Source of the DNA: Campylobacter sp.
GTDB taxonomy: Bacteria; Campylobacterota; Campylobacteria; Campylobacterales; Campylobacteraceae
Reading direction: 5' to 3'
Length of the DNA stretch: 64,000 bases
Assembly: GCA_017469645.1 (NCBI GenBank)
Contig: JAFUFY010000005.1
Coordinates: 62,001-126,000, forward strand
In this document: positions 54,792 to 63,612 of the stretch, one piece after another
Layout of the letters: each line of letters starts with the position of its first letter
How positions within the stretch are numbered: the first letter of the stretch is position 1
Position numbers and translations under genes: made by a program
The notes under the pieces: model-generated
The model's input: the letters and a program-made list of their open reading frames with translations, nothing else
Databases searched by the model: none
Told to the model about the DNA's origin: nothing

Positions 54792-55886
54792 ATGCCAGCA
54801 GATTTAAATGATTATTTTAACAAACGCGGTTCAAACGGCAGCGGCAACGGCGGCGGAGAAAATCGAAATTTTAATTTCAAAACACCAAATTTGCCGAATT
54901 TTAACAAATTTTCAGGGCTTTTATATGTCATAATCGGCATTATTGCCGTTTTGATAATCGCAAAACCATTTGTTACAATCCAATCAGGCGAAGTCGGAAT
55001 CAAAGCAAATTTGGGTAAATTTGATAAAGATCCGCTTGGCGCCGGACTTCACTTTTTCTTGCCGTTTATCCAACAAGTTTTCGTGGTCGATACGCGCGTT
55101 AGAATCATCAACTACACAAACACAGAAGATATGAACTCGGCGCTCGCAAAAGGTGCAAGCGGCGGCATTATAAAGAAAAATTCGCTCTCGGTTTTGGATT
55201 CAAGAAACCTACCAGTTAGCATAGACATTACGGTTCAATATAAGCTTAATGAAGACACTGTGCCAAATACTATCGCTCAATGGGGCTTTGCGTGGGAAGA
55301 TAAGATGATAGATCCGGTCGTTAAAGATGTCGTGCGAAGCGTCATCGGTAACTACACAGCAGAAGAGCTACCGACCAAACGCGATGAAATCGCAAAACTC
55401 ATTGATGACGGAATTCGAAAAAATATCGAAGGTTTGCAAAACAAACCTGTTGATTTAAGGGCGGTTCAGTTGCGTGAAATCATACTTCCTGCAAAGGTAA
55501 AAGAGCAGATCGAGCGCGTTCAAATCGCAAAACAAGAAGCCGAGCGAACTAAATACGAAGTCGAAAGAGCTAACCAAGAAGCACTAAAAAAAGCTGCTCT
55601 TGCAAAAGGTAACGCAGACGCCGTTAAAATCGAAGCACAAGGTAAAGCTGATGCCGTTAAAATCGAAGCTGACGCACAAGCTTACGCAAACAAAGAAATC
55701 GCAAAAAGCTTGGACGGAAATTTGCTAAATTTAAAACAAATCGAAACTCAGGCTAAATTTAACGAAGCTTTGCGTGAAAATAACGACGCTCAAATTTTCT
55801 TAACCCCAGGCGGAGCGGTGCCAAATATCTGGGTCGATACAAAAAATAAGCAAAAGCAAACTGCTGTCGATGAGACGCAAAAATAA
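54792..55886 (+). CDS. SPFH/band-7 membrane protein (HflK/prohibitin-like)
   Basis: 364 residues. A Gly/Asn-rich N-terminus (about 1-40), one membrane helix (about 44-64), and an SPFH domain (about 70-240; GEVGIKANLGKFDKDPLGAGLHFFLPFIQQVFVVDTRV). A long Ala/Glu/Lys coiled-coil follows (QAERTKYEVERANQEALKKAALAKGNADAVKIEAQGKA), then FLTPGGAVPNIWVD. Such proteins form ring scaffolds and can control FtsH; no hflC-like partner is next to it. Position matches C. jejuni Cj0268c beside ilvE. Confidence 0.87.
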   Translation: MPADLNDYFNKRGSNGSGNGGGENRNFNFKTPNLPNFNKFSGLLYVIIGIIAVLIIAKPFVTIQSGEVGIKANLGKFDKDPLGAGLHFFLPFIQQVFVVDTRVRIINYTNTEDMNSALAKGASGGIIKKNSLSVLDSRNLPVSIDITVQYKLNEDTVPNTIAQWGFAWEDKMIDPVVKDVVRSVIGNYTAEELPTKRDEIAKLIDDGIRKNIEGLQNKPVDLRAVQLREIILPAKVKEQIERVQIAKQEAERTKYEVERANQEALKKAALAKGNADAVKIEAQGKADAVKIEADAQAYANKEIAKSLDGNLLNLKQIETQAKFNEALRENNDAQIFLTPGGAVPNIWVDTKNKQKQTAVDETQK

Positions 55887-55888
55887 AT

Positions 55889-55919
55889 CAATTCAAGACG
55901 GAATTTTCCGTCTTGATTT
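55889..55919 (+). terminator. Rho-independent terminator after the ilvE-SPFH unit
   Basis: TCAAGACGGAA pairs with TTCCGTCTTGA with a 2-base loop, followed by TTTTT, just past the SPFH stop codon. Confidence 0.85.
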
Positions 55920-56066
55920 TTACACTATAAAATTAAATTTGCAAAAGATACCTAGTCTTAGATACAAAAAATTTGTAGGATTAGGCAATAAATTTGGAGA
56001 ATTGTTCTATTAAATTTAGTTTCAAATTTGGTAAAATTCGCTAAATTTATAAAAAGATTTTACACA

Positions 56067-57185
56067 ATGCGAAAGATTTTAAAAAGAATTATGCTAGTTT
56101 TTTTGGTTTTTGTTTTTGGCTTGGTTATTTTTTGGATTGACATTGAAGGTGTTTTTTTAAGCGAAATTTCTTCAACAAAACAACGCATTTTTAATTCACC
56201 AAATTTCATTGATGGCAAGGCAAAAAATCTCCAAAACACCGCGATTATGGTTCAAAATGATGAATTTAAAAGTAACGATAAAAACGAAGTCAGACGAATG
56301 TTTTTTAATCCAAACAATCCAAAAAAAGTGCCAAGCGTAAAAGGAGATTTTAAAAATGAAAAGAGCGATTATTTTGCGTGGCTTGGGCATTCTAGCATTT
56401 TGTTTAAATTTAAAAATTCAACATTTTTAGTCGATCCGCTTTTTGAAAATTCTGCTTCGCCGTTTCCTTTTGTAGTATCGCCGTTTAGCGGAAGCGCCAT
56501 TTTTAGCGTGCAAGATCTGCCTAAAATTGATTATCTTATTATTACACACAATCATTACGATCATTTAAATCGCACGACTATCAAAAAACTGGCAAAAAAA
56601 GGCGAAATCAAGGCAGTTTTTGTTCCGCTTGGCGTGGGAAAATATCTTAAAAGCTGGGGATTTGATGAAGCTAAAATTTTTGAGTTTGATTGGAACGAAA
56701 GCCTAGAAATTCAGCCGAATTTGAAAATTCACTGCCTAAGTGCTAGACATTTTTCGGGTAGAGCGATTTTTGATCAAAGAAAAAGTCTTTGGGCTTCATT
56801 TTTGGTTGAATTTGATGATTTTAAGGTATTTTTCGGTGGCGATAGCGGATACGGCGAACACTTTAAAAAATTTGGCGAAAAATTCGGAAAACTAGATTTG
56901 GCATTTTTAGAAAACGGACAATATGATAGTGCATGGTCGCAAATTCATATGTTTCCGTCCCAAACACTACAAGCAGCAGTGGATTTAAAAACGCAAATTT
57001 TAATGCCGATTCATAACTCAAAATACCGTATTTCTTACCACGCTTGGGATACGCCACTTCGCGACATAAGCAGTATTTACGAAAACAAAAAATTTAATTT
57101 TGATTTAATAACGCCAAAAATCGGTCAAATCATATCTCTTCCGTTAGATAAAAGCAAATTCAAAAATGAAAAATGGTGGGAATAA
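56067..57185 (+). CDS. MBL-fold metal-dependent hydrolase (NAPE-PLD/UlaG-like), membrane-anchored
   Basis: 372 residues from the ATG at 56067; an in-frame TTG at 56028 is weaker. The N-terminal hydrophobic segment (about 7-28) is a likely membrane anchor. Metallo-beta-lactamase motifs: WLGHSSILFKF, DPLF, the HNHYDHL metal motif (about 169-175), ARHFSGR, FFGGDSGYGEHF, and a distal His in MPIHNSKYR. The layout resembles N-acyl-phosphatidylethanolamine phospholipase D and UlaG-like lactonases. Substrate unknown; an envelope lipid role is possible. Confidence 0.78.
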   Translation: MRKILKRIMLVFLVFVFGLVIFWIDIEGVFLSEISSTKQRIFNSPNFIDGKAKNLQNTAIMVQNDEFKSNDKNEVRRMFFNPNNPKKVPSVKGDFKNEKSDYFAWLGHSSILFKFKNSTFLVDPLFENSASPFPFVVSPFSGSAIFSVQDLPKIDYLIITHNHYDHLNRTTIKKLAKKGEIKAVFVPLGVGKYLKSWGFDEAKIFEFDWNESLEIQPNLKIHCLSARHFSGRAIFDQRKSLWASFLVEFDDFKVFFGGDSGYGEHFKKFGEKFGKLDLAFLENGQYDSAWSQIHMFPSQTLQAAVDLKTQILMPIHNSKYRISYHAWDTPLRDISSIYENKKFNFDLITPKIGQIISLPLDKSKFKNEKWWE

Positions 57186-57300
57186 TTTTCAAAAATCTAT
57201 CTATAAAAATCTCTGAATTTACGCAAAATTCGCAATTTATTTCTTTATAAATTTTTAAATTCAGCAAATTTTAATATATCTAACATTAAGTTTTTTTGAC

Positions 57301-57306
57301 TACAAT
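57301..57306 (+). promoter_or_regulatory. -10 box of the Pit transporter gene
   Basis: TACAAT preceded by ATTAAGTTTTTTTGAC, a good Campylobacter-style sigma70 arrangement, 23 bases before the ATG at 57329. Confidence 0.5.
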
Positions 57307-57328
57307 TCTGAGAATTGAAAGGAGATTT

Positions 57329-58897
57329 ATGAATTTAAAAACATCAAAACTTAATCTTTTGTTTTTCGGAATTTTGTTTGGATTTTCTATCTATTTTATT
57401 ATTTGGGGCTTCGGATTTATCGGCTCTGGAAACAAGATTGTATTTTTGCTCTCCACTGTTTTTGGCATTTTTATGGCGTTTAATATCGGCGGAAACGATG
57501 TCGCAAACTCCTTTGGCACAAGTGTTGGAGCCGGGACTTTAAGCATTACACAAGCCCTTTGCATTGCGGCTATCTTTGAAGCAAGCGGAGCAGTTATCGC
57601 AGGCGGAGAAGTAACTTCAACGATAAGAAGCGGAATAATCGCAATTGACGGGCTAAATGTTAATCCAAATGATTTTATATTTTTGATGATGGGTGCGCTT
57701 TTTTCAGCGGGACTTTGGCTACTTTTTGCTAGTAAAAAAGGACTTCCAGTTTCAACCACTCATGCAATCGTCGGTGGCATAGTCGGTGGCGGATTAACTC
57801 TTGGATTTTTAATGCAAAATCCCGACATATCGCCGACAAATTTGATAAAATGGGAAAAAGTAGGCACGATCGCCATTTCGTGGGTAGCTTCGCCACTGAT
57901 TGGTGGAATTTTATCTTACGCTGTTTATTCTGTCATTAAAAAATACATTATAAATTATAATAAAATCGCTCAGATTAAAATCGAACGGATAAAAAAAGAG
58001 AAAAAAGAGCTTCGAAAAAAACAGAAAAAAATTTATGAAACCCTAAACGATATTCAAAAAGCTGCTTACACACAAGCCATAAATCACGATATAAATGCTA
58101 TGGAAAATCCTGATTTTACGCCCGATGAGCTTGATAGTGAGTATTATAAAAAGTTAAATGAGCTTGATGAGAAAAAAGAGAATTTAAAATCGCATAAAGC
58201 ACTCGAACTTGGAATTCCTATGGTTGCAGCTGGTGGAGCGATGGTGGTTTCTGGCGTTTTTATTTTCAAAGGTTTAAAAAATTTAGATTTAGGGCTAAGC
58301 AATCTTCATAATTATCTTATAATCGGCATGATAACGCTGATAGTTTGGCTTGCAATGTTTATTTTTGCTAAGACTTTGCGTCGCTCGGATCTGGATAAAT
58401 CGACATTTTTAATGTTTTCATGGCTTCAAGTTTTTACTGCTTCTGGTTTTGCTTTTTCGCACGGCTCAAATGATATAGCAAATGCCGTTGGTCCATTTGT
58501 AGCGATCTTAGATACACTTGCTACAAATTCGATAAATCCGCACACCCCTACAAACCCGATGATAATGCTAACTTTTACAGCAGCCCTAGTAGCAGGACTT
58601 TGGTTTATGGGGCGAGAGGTTATCTCGACTGTGGGCGGAGGATTGACTAAAATTCACCCGGCATCAGGATTTAGTGCCGAGATTAGCTCGTCTGCTGTGG
58701 TTATGGCGGCTTCTATTTTTGGGCTACCGATTTCATCGACGCATGTTTTAATCGGGGCGATTTTAGGCATAGGATTAGTCAATAAAAGCACAAATTGGGG
58801 ATTGATGAAGCCAATCGGCTTAGCATGGATTATCACACTACCAGCATCAGCCTTAATGGCAAGTTTTTGGTTTTTGGTTTTTAGAGCTATATTTTAA
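57329..58897 (+). CDS. Inorganic phosphate transporter (PiT family)
   Basis: Low-affinity phosphate (metal-phosphate)/H+ or Na+ symporter. The ATG at 57329 has AAAGGAGA upstream. 522 residues. The duplicated PiT signatures are NIGGNDVANSFGTSVGAGTLSITQA (first half) and SHGSNDIANAVGPFVAI (second half). About 110 charged, coiled-coil-like cytoplasmic residues lie between (KIERIKKEKKELRKKQKK...). No phoU/DUF47 regulator gene adjoins. Confidence 0.92.
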   Translation: MNLKTSKLNLLFFGILFGFSIYFIIWGFGFIGSGNKIVFLLSTVFGIFMAFNIGGNDVANSFGTSVGAGTLSITQALCIAAIFEASGAVIAGGEVTSTIRSGIIAIDGLNVNPNDFIFLMMGALFSAGLWLLFASKKGLPVSTTHAIVGGIVGGGLTLGFLMQNPDISPTNLIKWEKVGTIAISWVASPLIGGILSYAVYSVIKKYIINYNKIAQIKIERIKKEKKELRKKQKKIYETLNDIQKAAYTQAINHDINAMENPDFTPDELDSEYYKKLNELDEKKENLKSHKALELGIPMVAAGGAMVVSGVFIFKGLKNLDLGLSNLHNYLIIGMITLIVWLAMFIFAKTLRRSDLDKSTFLMFSWLQVFTASGFAFSHGSNDIANAVGPFVAILDTLATNSINPHTPTNPMIMLTFTAALVAGLWFMGREVISTVGGGLTKIHPASGFSAEISSSAVVMAASIFGLPISSTHVLIGAILGIGLVNKSTNWGLMKPIGLAWIITLPASALMASFWFLVFRAIF

Positions 58898-59042
58898 ATT
58901 TGATTGATTTTAAAATATTATAATTTTTTTAAATTCATAACAAATTCAAACTATCAAATTTCCTAAATTCTTTTAAATTTGTTACAAATTTTCACATTTT
59001 TTTAAAAAATTTGTGAAAATTTTACAAATTTAAGTTTGGAAT

Positions 59043-59051
59043 GGGGGGGGG
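59043..59051. repeat. Homopolymeric G9 tract in a promoter
   Basis: Nine consecutive G on the plus strand, four bases upstream of the -10 box at 59056. It lies inside the promoter spacer of the outer-membrane protein gene at 59121. Length change would alter spacer length. Confidence 0.85.
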
Positions 59052-59055
59052 ATTG

Positions 59056-59061
59056 TATAAT
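59056..59061 (+). promoter_or_regulatory. -10 box of the outer-membrane protein gene
   Basis: Perfect TATAAT, 60 bases before the ATG. Upstream, TTTAAGTTTGGAAT and the G9 tract occupy the -16 to -35 region. A TTTAAAGGATAATC ribosome site directly precedes the gene. Confidence 0.65.
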
Positions 59062-59120
59062 TATAACTAATTTTGTCTAATTATTTATTTTGACAAAAAA
59101 TTCATTTTTAAAGGATAATC

Positions 59121-59693
59121 ATGAAATTAGCTAAATTGGTTTTAGCAAGTTCATTGGTGGCAAGTTGCGCATTTGCCGAAGGTGTTTTTGTAGGTGTTGT
59201 AGGTGGGTATAACTTCCAAGCAGAAGTTCAAACAAAAGATACAGATGTAACAATTAAAGACAAACAAGGATTTTTTGGCTTGAAAGGTGGCTATGACTTT
59301 GGTGCTTACAGAGCTTATGGACAATACAACTACAATCTAAAATTCACAAAAGATTTTGTATATGCAGGCAATATGGAAAAGGCAGAATTTAAAGGACATG
59401 AATTTTTAGTTGGCGCTGACTGGACTCCAAGCATAAATGAAAATCTTAAACTTGCAGTAGGACCATATTTTGGATATTCTATTCTAAAAGTTAAAGATAA
59501 TGTAGATCCTGATAGCACAAGTGAAAATGGTTGGATTTTAGGCGGTAAAGTCGGTGCCATAGTCGATACCGGTGTTGGCGAATTTGAAGCAGGTGTAAAA
59601 GCCGATAAGGCTTGGCACAAGGGCAAGAATGATTGGGTTGATATGGATAAAACCACTGTCGGCTTATATCTAGGCTATAACTTTAAATTCTAA
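59121..59693 (+). CDS. Small outer-membrane beta-barrel protein, probably phase-variable in expression
   Basis: 190 residues. Signal peptide MKLAKLVLASSLVASCAFA, then alternating amphipathic strands with Gly/Tyr turns (GVFVGVVGGYNF, FFGLKGGYDFGAYRAYGQYNY, LAVGPYFGYSI, ILGGKVGAIV) and the terminal GLYLGYNFKF with C-terminal Phe, the insertion signal. The size suits an 8-stranded barrel (OmpW/OmpA-N/Opa-like). No specific family is recognised. It is a stand-alone gene with its own promoter and a terminator after it. Confidence 0.82.
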   Translation: MKLAKLVLASSLVASCAFAEGVFVGVVGGYNFQAEVQTKDTDVTIKDKQGFFGLKGGYDFGAYRAYGQYNYNLKFTKDFVYAGNMEKAEFKGHEFLVGADWTPSINENLKLAVGPYFGYSILKVKDNVDPDSTSENGWILGGKVGAIVDTGVGEFEAGVKADKAWHKGKNDWVDMDKTTVGLYLGYNFKF

Positions 59694-59709
59694 AATCAAT
59701 TTAAATCAT

Positions 59710-59752
59710 AAATTCGCTGAATTTAAAAAATATCTTTAAATTCGGCGAATTT
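59710..59752. terminator. Bidirectional terminator between the outer-membrane protein gene and gpsA
   Basis: AAATTCGCTGAATTTAAA (59710-59727) pairs with TTTAAATTCGGCGAATTT (59735-59752), with one G-T wobble, between two convergent genes. Confidence 0.75.
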
Positions 59753-59773
59753 TCTATCAAAAATTTAATGAAT

Positions 59774-60664
59774 TTATTTCTTTCTTAGCAAATCGCTAAG
59801 GCTGATTTTGACATTTTTCCCGTTTAAAATGGCAAAAACTTCGTTCGCAATCGGCGTATAAATTTGATGAGTTTTAGCGATATTTACAATCGCTTCTGCC
59901 GTAAAAACGCCTTCGGCTACTTCGCCAAGTTCGCTTAAAATTTCGCTTTTGCTCTTTCCTTGTGCTAAGCCAAGCCCTACGCGGTAATTACGCGAAAGTT
60001 CGCTAGAAGCAGTTAAAAATAGATCCCCGACGCCACTAAGCCCGATAAATGTCTCATCTTGTGCGCCAAAAAATTTGCCAAAACGGGTGATTTCAACTAA
60101 TCCTCTTGCGATAAGACTTGCTCTTGCGTTATTTCCAAGTTTTAGTCCATCGCAAATTCCACTAGCAATCGCAATTACATTTTTATACGCGCCACAAACT
60201 TCTGCGCCTATGACATCACTAGAAGTGTAAGTTTTCATATAATCAGGAAATAAATTTGCAAATTCGCTTGCGACACTATCGTTTGTGGAATTTATGACGA
60301 CAGCACACGGGAGCTTTTGTATAACTTCACTAGCAAATGAAGGACCCGAAAGATAGGCTAAATTTTCTCTATTTATATGTTTTTCAAAAATTTCATTTAA
60401 AAATTTACCGCTTTTTGCATCGATTCCTTTGGAGGCAACAAGAATTTTTTGATTTTTATTTACAAAATTTGTTTCTAGCCACGAAGCGGTTTGTTGAGCT
60501 GCGATAACCAAAACAATCATTTCGCAATCTAATGCTTCATCGATACTAACAAAATTTGGGATATTTCTAGGCGTTCTTGAAGTGATAACGCAGCTATTTT
60601 TTTCACTTAATGCGTTATATAACGCACTTCCCCACTTTCCTGCACCGATGATTGCTATTTTCAT
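59774..60664 (-). CDS. gpsA: Glycerol-3-phosphate dehydrogenase [NAD(P)+]
   Basis: Makes sn-glycerol 3-phosphate for phospholipids. The ATG at 60664 (AAAAGGGC upstream) gives 296 residues starting at the Rossmann motif MKIAIIGAGKWGSALYNAL. Also LSGPSFASEVIQKLPCAVV, the catalytic Lys in VCGAYKNVIAIASGI, and GLSGVGDLFLTASSELSRNYRVG. It starts one base before the upstream permease stop. Confidence 0.95.
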   Translation of the reverse strand: MKIAIIGAGKWGSALYNALSEKNSCVITSRTPRNIPNFVSIDEALDCEMIVLVIAAQQTASWLETNFVNKNQKILVASKGIDAKSGKFLNEIFEKHINRENLAYLSGPSFASEVIQKLPCAVVINSTNDSVASEFANLFPDYMKTYTSSDVIGAEVCGAYKNVIAIASGICDGLKLGNNARASLIARGLVEITRFGKFFGAQDETFIGLSGVGDLFLTASSELSRNYRVGLGLAQGKSKSEILSELGEVAEGVFTAEAIVNIAKTHQIYTPIANEVFAILNGKNVKISLSDLLRKK

Positions 60665-60665
60665 T

Positions 60666-61715
60666 TTAAGCCCTTTTTTCTTGCGAATTTGCTGAATTTG
60701 CCACTTCAACGCTATTTTCATTATTTATTTTATTGCTTAGCAAAACAGCTAAAAATTTTGTTTTTGGATTTGAATTTAGAGCGATTTGTAAGCTCATTGT
60801 TAGCGGAATTGCCAAAAACATTCCGCCGATTCCAAAAACAAAACCCCAAAGTAGCAAACTTACTAAAACAACCACGACCGATAACCCAAGCCCTTTTCCC
60901 ATAAATCTTGGTTCGATTATGTTGCCGATTAAAACATTTACAAAAAGGTAAATTCCAACAACCCAAACCGAAACACCCACGCTCATCGTGCTTAGCGTTA
61001 CAAAAAGCGTTGGGATTGCCGCCATTATCGAGCCGATTGTCGGAATATAATTTAATATAAAAGCACATATTCCCCAAAGTGCAGCATAAGGGACACCTAA
61101 AACCCAAAGCAAAAGCCCAATCAAAAGCCCTGTTGCAACAGAAGCAATCGTTTTTATAAGTAGATATTTTTTCAAATTTGTCGTAAAATTTTCGGCAAAA
61201 ATTCCCGCTTGTTCATTTTTGCTTGAAAAATATTCGATTTTTTCTTTGATTTCTTTACTTTCAAAAACCATAAAAGCGACCATTATAAAAACAAAAAAGC
61301 CCATAGAAAGAAGCGTCCCTGTTTTTTTCAGCACGGCCGTTGTTTGATTTATGATTAAATTTATATCAAAACCTACGCTGTTTCCGTCAAGCTCTATAAT
61401 CCCGTATGAATTTATCTTATTTATCAATGCTTCATTAAATTCGCTAAATTTGCTTTGGAGTTCTGGGAGTTGTGCTGTAAAGCCTTTTACGGCATTAAAA
61501 ACAATATCGCCAAAAAATATCAAAATTCCTATAAAAAACGCCGTAACAACGCAAAACGAGATAAGTCTTGGAATTCCAAATTTTTGTATATAAAGCACCA
61601 AAGGCGAAACAGTTGCAGCGATAAAAATTGCCAGTAAAAACGGCACAACCACGCTTGAAGCTGCTTTAAGACCTGCTAAAATGATGATTACACACGCAAC
61701 CGAGATTAAAACCAT
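60666..61715 (-). CDS. AI-2E (PerM/YdiK) family membrane permease
   Basis: About 349 residues from the ATG at 61715 (GAGAG upstream); a TTG at 61727 with AAGGA is an alternative start. Seven or eight helices: two at the N-terminus, a middle soluble part (about 70-140), and the family core with KTIASVATGLLIGLLLWVLGVPYAALWG, NYIPTIGSIMAAIPT, and NIIEPRFMGKGLGLSVVVVLVSLLLWGF. Ligands differ between family members, so no substrate is claimed. Confidence 0.85.
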   Translation of the reverse strand: MVLISVACVIIILAGLKAASSVVVPFLLAIFIAATVSPLVLYIQKFGIPRLISFCVVTAFFIGILIFFGDIVFNAVKGFTAQLPELQSKFSEFNEALINKINSYGIIELDGNSVGFDINLIINQTTAVLKKTGTLLSMGFFVFIMVAFMVFESKEIKEKIEYFSSKNEQAGIFAENFTTNLKKYLLIKTIASVATGLLIGLLLWVLGVPYAALWGICAFILNYIPTIGSIMAAIPTLFVTLSTMSVGVSVWVVGIYLFVNVLIGNIIEPRFMGKGLGLSVVVVLVSLLLWGFVFGIGGMFLAIPLTMSLQIALNSNPKTKFLAVLLSNKINNENSVEVANSANSQEKRA

Positions 61716-61736
61716 TTGAGCTCTCAAATTTTTTCC

Positions 61737-62354
61737 TTACATTACCGAATTTATCGCCGCTACGATCTCTTCGGCGTGAGCGTTTAAATCGGTAGAAATG
61801 GCTTTTTGGAAAATCGGAGCGATTTGAGCGTGATGAGCGTCCCCGCCGCCGTAAAATGCACTTTCGCCAAAATGTCTTTCATCAGAAGAGATATTTTTAT
61901 TATAGATTAATTTTTGATTTTTGAAAATTTTAAGATTAAAATCATAGCTCACAAAAGGTTTTGCCGTTACATCAAAACCATCTGCGCTGTAAAATCCGTA
62001 TCTAAATGAGCTAATATTTGGTATGATAACCAGCCCTTGCGAATTTAGCGAGTTTTGATCTTTGCTTGTGATTAAATTTGTTAAATAATTTGAAAAAAAT
62101 CTTTGGGTTTCCCCGGAAGCAAATTCGCCTAAATTTATGCTTACACTTTCGTCATTTCCGAGCCTACTTGAAGCTTTAAATTTTTGGCTTTTAAACTGCT
62201 CGGGACTTACATAAATGATCGTGCTTTGCAAAGCTTTTTCTATTTGGATATTCTCATTTATAGGCGCCGTTTCTGCATTTTTATTATACTGGGCTGTGTG
62301 AGTGCAACCTGCCAAAAACAAGGCAAAAGCGACAAATAAAATAGTTTTTTTCAT
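61737..62354 (-). CDS. Putative lipoprotein of unknown function
   Basis: 205 residues. Lipoprotein signal MKKTILFVAFALFLAGC (Cys at 17), then a mature alpha/beta region (IEKALQSTIIYVSPEQF, FSNYLTNLITSKDQNSL, SYDFNLKIFKNQKLIYNKNIS, EIVAAINSVM). I do not recognise a family. It is the first gene of the lipoprotein-permease-gpsA run and is divergent from nuo; copy C of the repeat lies between. Confidence 0.7.
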   Translation of the reverse strand: MKKTILFVAFALFLAGCTHTAQYNKNAETAPINENIQIEKALQSTIIYVSPEQFKSQKFKASSRLGNDESVSINLGEFASGETQRFFSNYLTNLITSKDQNSLNSQGLVIIPNISSFRYGFYSADGFDVTAKPFVSYDFNLKIFKNQKLIYNKNISSDERHFGESAFYGGGDAHHAQIAPIFQKAISTDLNAHAEEIVAAINSVM

Positions 62355-62442
62355 AAATTCTCTCCCAAAAATTTAATAAAATTTGTCTATTTTAGCATAA
62401 ATTTTTAATCTTTGCTAAATGAAATTTATTACAATGCCATTA

Positions 62443-62457
62443 GACGGCAAAGCCGTC
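62443..62457. other. Short perfect hairpin upstream of repeat copy C
   Basis: GACGGC, AAA, GCCGTC. It lies 11 bases before copy C in the divergent spacer 62355-62731 (377 bases without a gene). Copies A and B lack this third hairpin. Confidence 0.6.
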
Positions 62458-62468
62458 AGTAAAAATTT

Positions 62469-62579
62469 GTAAATTTAAAAAGCAACGCTTTTTAAATTTA
62501 CCACTTCTATCGTGCAGGGGTTGGGGGATTGCAAGGGGGAAGGGGGCGCTTCGAAAGTCAGCCCACTTCCCCCTTGCAA
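62469..62579 (+). repeat. Dispersed hairpin/G-rich element, copy C
   Basis: Hairpin 1: GTAAATTTAAAAAGC (62469-62483), AAC, GCTTTTTAAATTTAC (62487-62501). Then CCACTTCTATCGTGCAGGGG (one base different from A and B), TTGGGGG, ATTG, and hairpin 2 with TTGCAAGGGGGAAGGGGG (62529-62546) paired to CCCACTTCCCCCTTGCAA (62562-62579). Unlike A and B it is not downstream of a gene in the same direction: it lies between divergent genes, ahead of the nuo promoter. Confidence 0.85.
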
Positions 62580-62662
62580 AAAAAATTTCTAATAAATTAT
62601 TTTTAAAAATAAAACCAAAGTGTGTAAATTTCGTTTAATTTTAGCTTAAATTTGCATAAAAA

Positions 62663-62668
62663 TATAAT
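62663..62668 (+). promoter_or_regulatory. -10 box of the nuo operon
   Basis: Perfect TATAAT, preceded by TAGCTTAAATTTGCATAAAAA, 64 bases before nuoA. A second weaker box (TAGAAT, about 62697) could give a shorter leader. Confidence 0.55.
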
Positions 62669-62731
62669 CATAAAGGAAATTTAAATTTTTTCTAGGATAG
62701 AATTTGTGCTTATTTTAAAAAAAGGGTAAAA

Positions 62732-63121
62732 ATGTCTAGAATGTTATTTGCTCACCCGTATTTTGGTGCATTTTTTATGCTTATTTTAAGCTTTGTGATT
62801 TTTGGATTAATTGTAAAGCTATCATCAATCATCGGCAACAAATTTGCAAACCAAAACGACGAGCGACTAAAATCGGCGATTTACGAAAGCGGTCCGGAAA
62901 GTGTAAAACAGCCAAATCAGATGAATTCGAACTTTTTTATGGTTGCCGTGCTGTTTATTTTATTTGATGTTGAGATTATTTTTATGTTTCCGTGGGCTGT
63001 GAATTTTAAAATTTTAGGCATTTTTGGGCTTGTTGAAATGGTATTATTTATCGTGCTTTTAACGATTGGTTTTGTTTATGCATGGAAAAAGGGAGCGTTA
63101 GATTGGCAGAGCATAAGATAG
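62732..63121 (+). CDS. nuoA: NADH-quinone oxidoreductase (complex I) subunit A
   Basis: 129 residues with three membrane helices (about 13-33, 68-90, 97-118). Conserved loop [13 protein letters not shown]-like segment ([15 protein letters not shown]) and the acidic [16 protein letters not shown] in helix 2. First gene of the operon; AAAGGG lies before the ATG. In this group complex I often takes electrons from flavodoxin or another carrier; the subunits that would tell are outside the window. Confidence 0.95.
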   Translation: MSRMLFAHPYFGAFFMLILSFVIFGLIVKLSSIIGNKFANQNDERLKSAIYESGPESVKQPNQMNSNFFMVAVLFILFDVEIIFMFPWAVNFKILGIFGLVEMVLFIVLLTIGFVYAWKKGALDWQSIR

Positions 63122-63612
63122 ATTTTAGACGAGAAAACGGGCTTCCTGTCGTTTTGACAACTGTTGATAAACTTGTGCAATGGGGCAGAAGCAACTCGCT
63201 TTGGGCGATGACTTACGGATTAGCATGTTGTGCGATAGAGATGATGGCAAGCGGGGCTAGTAGATACGATTTTGATAGATTTGGAACGATTTTTAGAGCT
63301 AGTCCAAAGCAAAGCGAAGTTATGATAATTTCAGGAACGCTAACAAAAAAACATGCCGAATTTGCTAGGCGACTTTATGATGCGATGCCTGAGCCAAAAT
63401 GGGTTATCAGTATGGGAAGTTGCGCTAACACAGGCGGTATGTTTAATACTTATTCAGTCGTGCAGGGCTGCGATAGAGTAATCCCTGTGGATATTTATCT
63501 GCCTGGCTGTGCGCCAAGGCCAGAGACTTTGCAATATGCGCTTATGATTTTGCAGAAAAAAATAAGAAGCGAAAAAGCAAATCGCAAACAAAAAGCAAAA
63601 AGGCTTGTGTGA
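63103..63612 (+). CDS. nuoB: NADH-quinone oxidoreductase (complex I) subunit B
   Basis: Carries the terminal N2 [4Fe-4S] cluster. I prefer the TTG at 63103 (GGGAG seven bases upstream; protein begins LAEHKIDF, like family members) over the ATG at 63082. Both lie within nuoA. Motifs: [17 protein letters not shown] with tandem cysteines, [29 protein letters not shown], and [13 protein letters not shown]. About 170 residues. The stop overlaps the nuoC start (TGATG). Confidence 0.95.
   Translation: MAEHKIDFRRENGLPVVLTTVDKLVQWGRSNSLWAMTYGLACCAIEMMASGASRYDFDRFGTIFRASPKQSEVMIISGTLTKKHAEFARRLYDAMPEPKWVISMGSCANTGGMFNTYSVVQGCDRVIPVDIYLPGCAPRPETLQYALMILQKKIRSEKANRKQKAKRLV

Noticed and set aside
60730-61107. 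125-codon minus-strand frame inside the AI-2E permease gene
   Set aside because: Out of frame with the permease core (IPTIGS, IEPRFMGKG), which is clearly coding.
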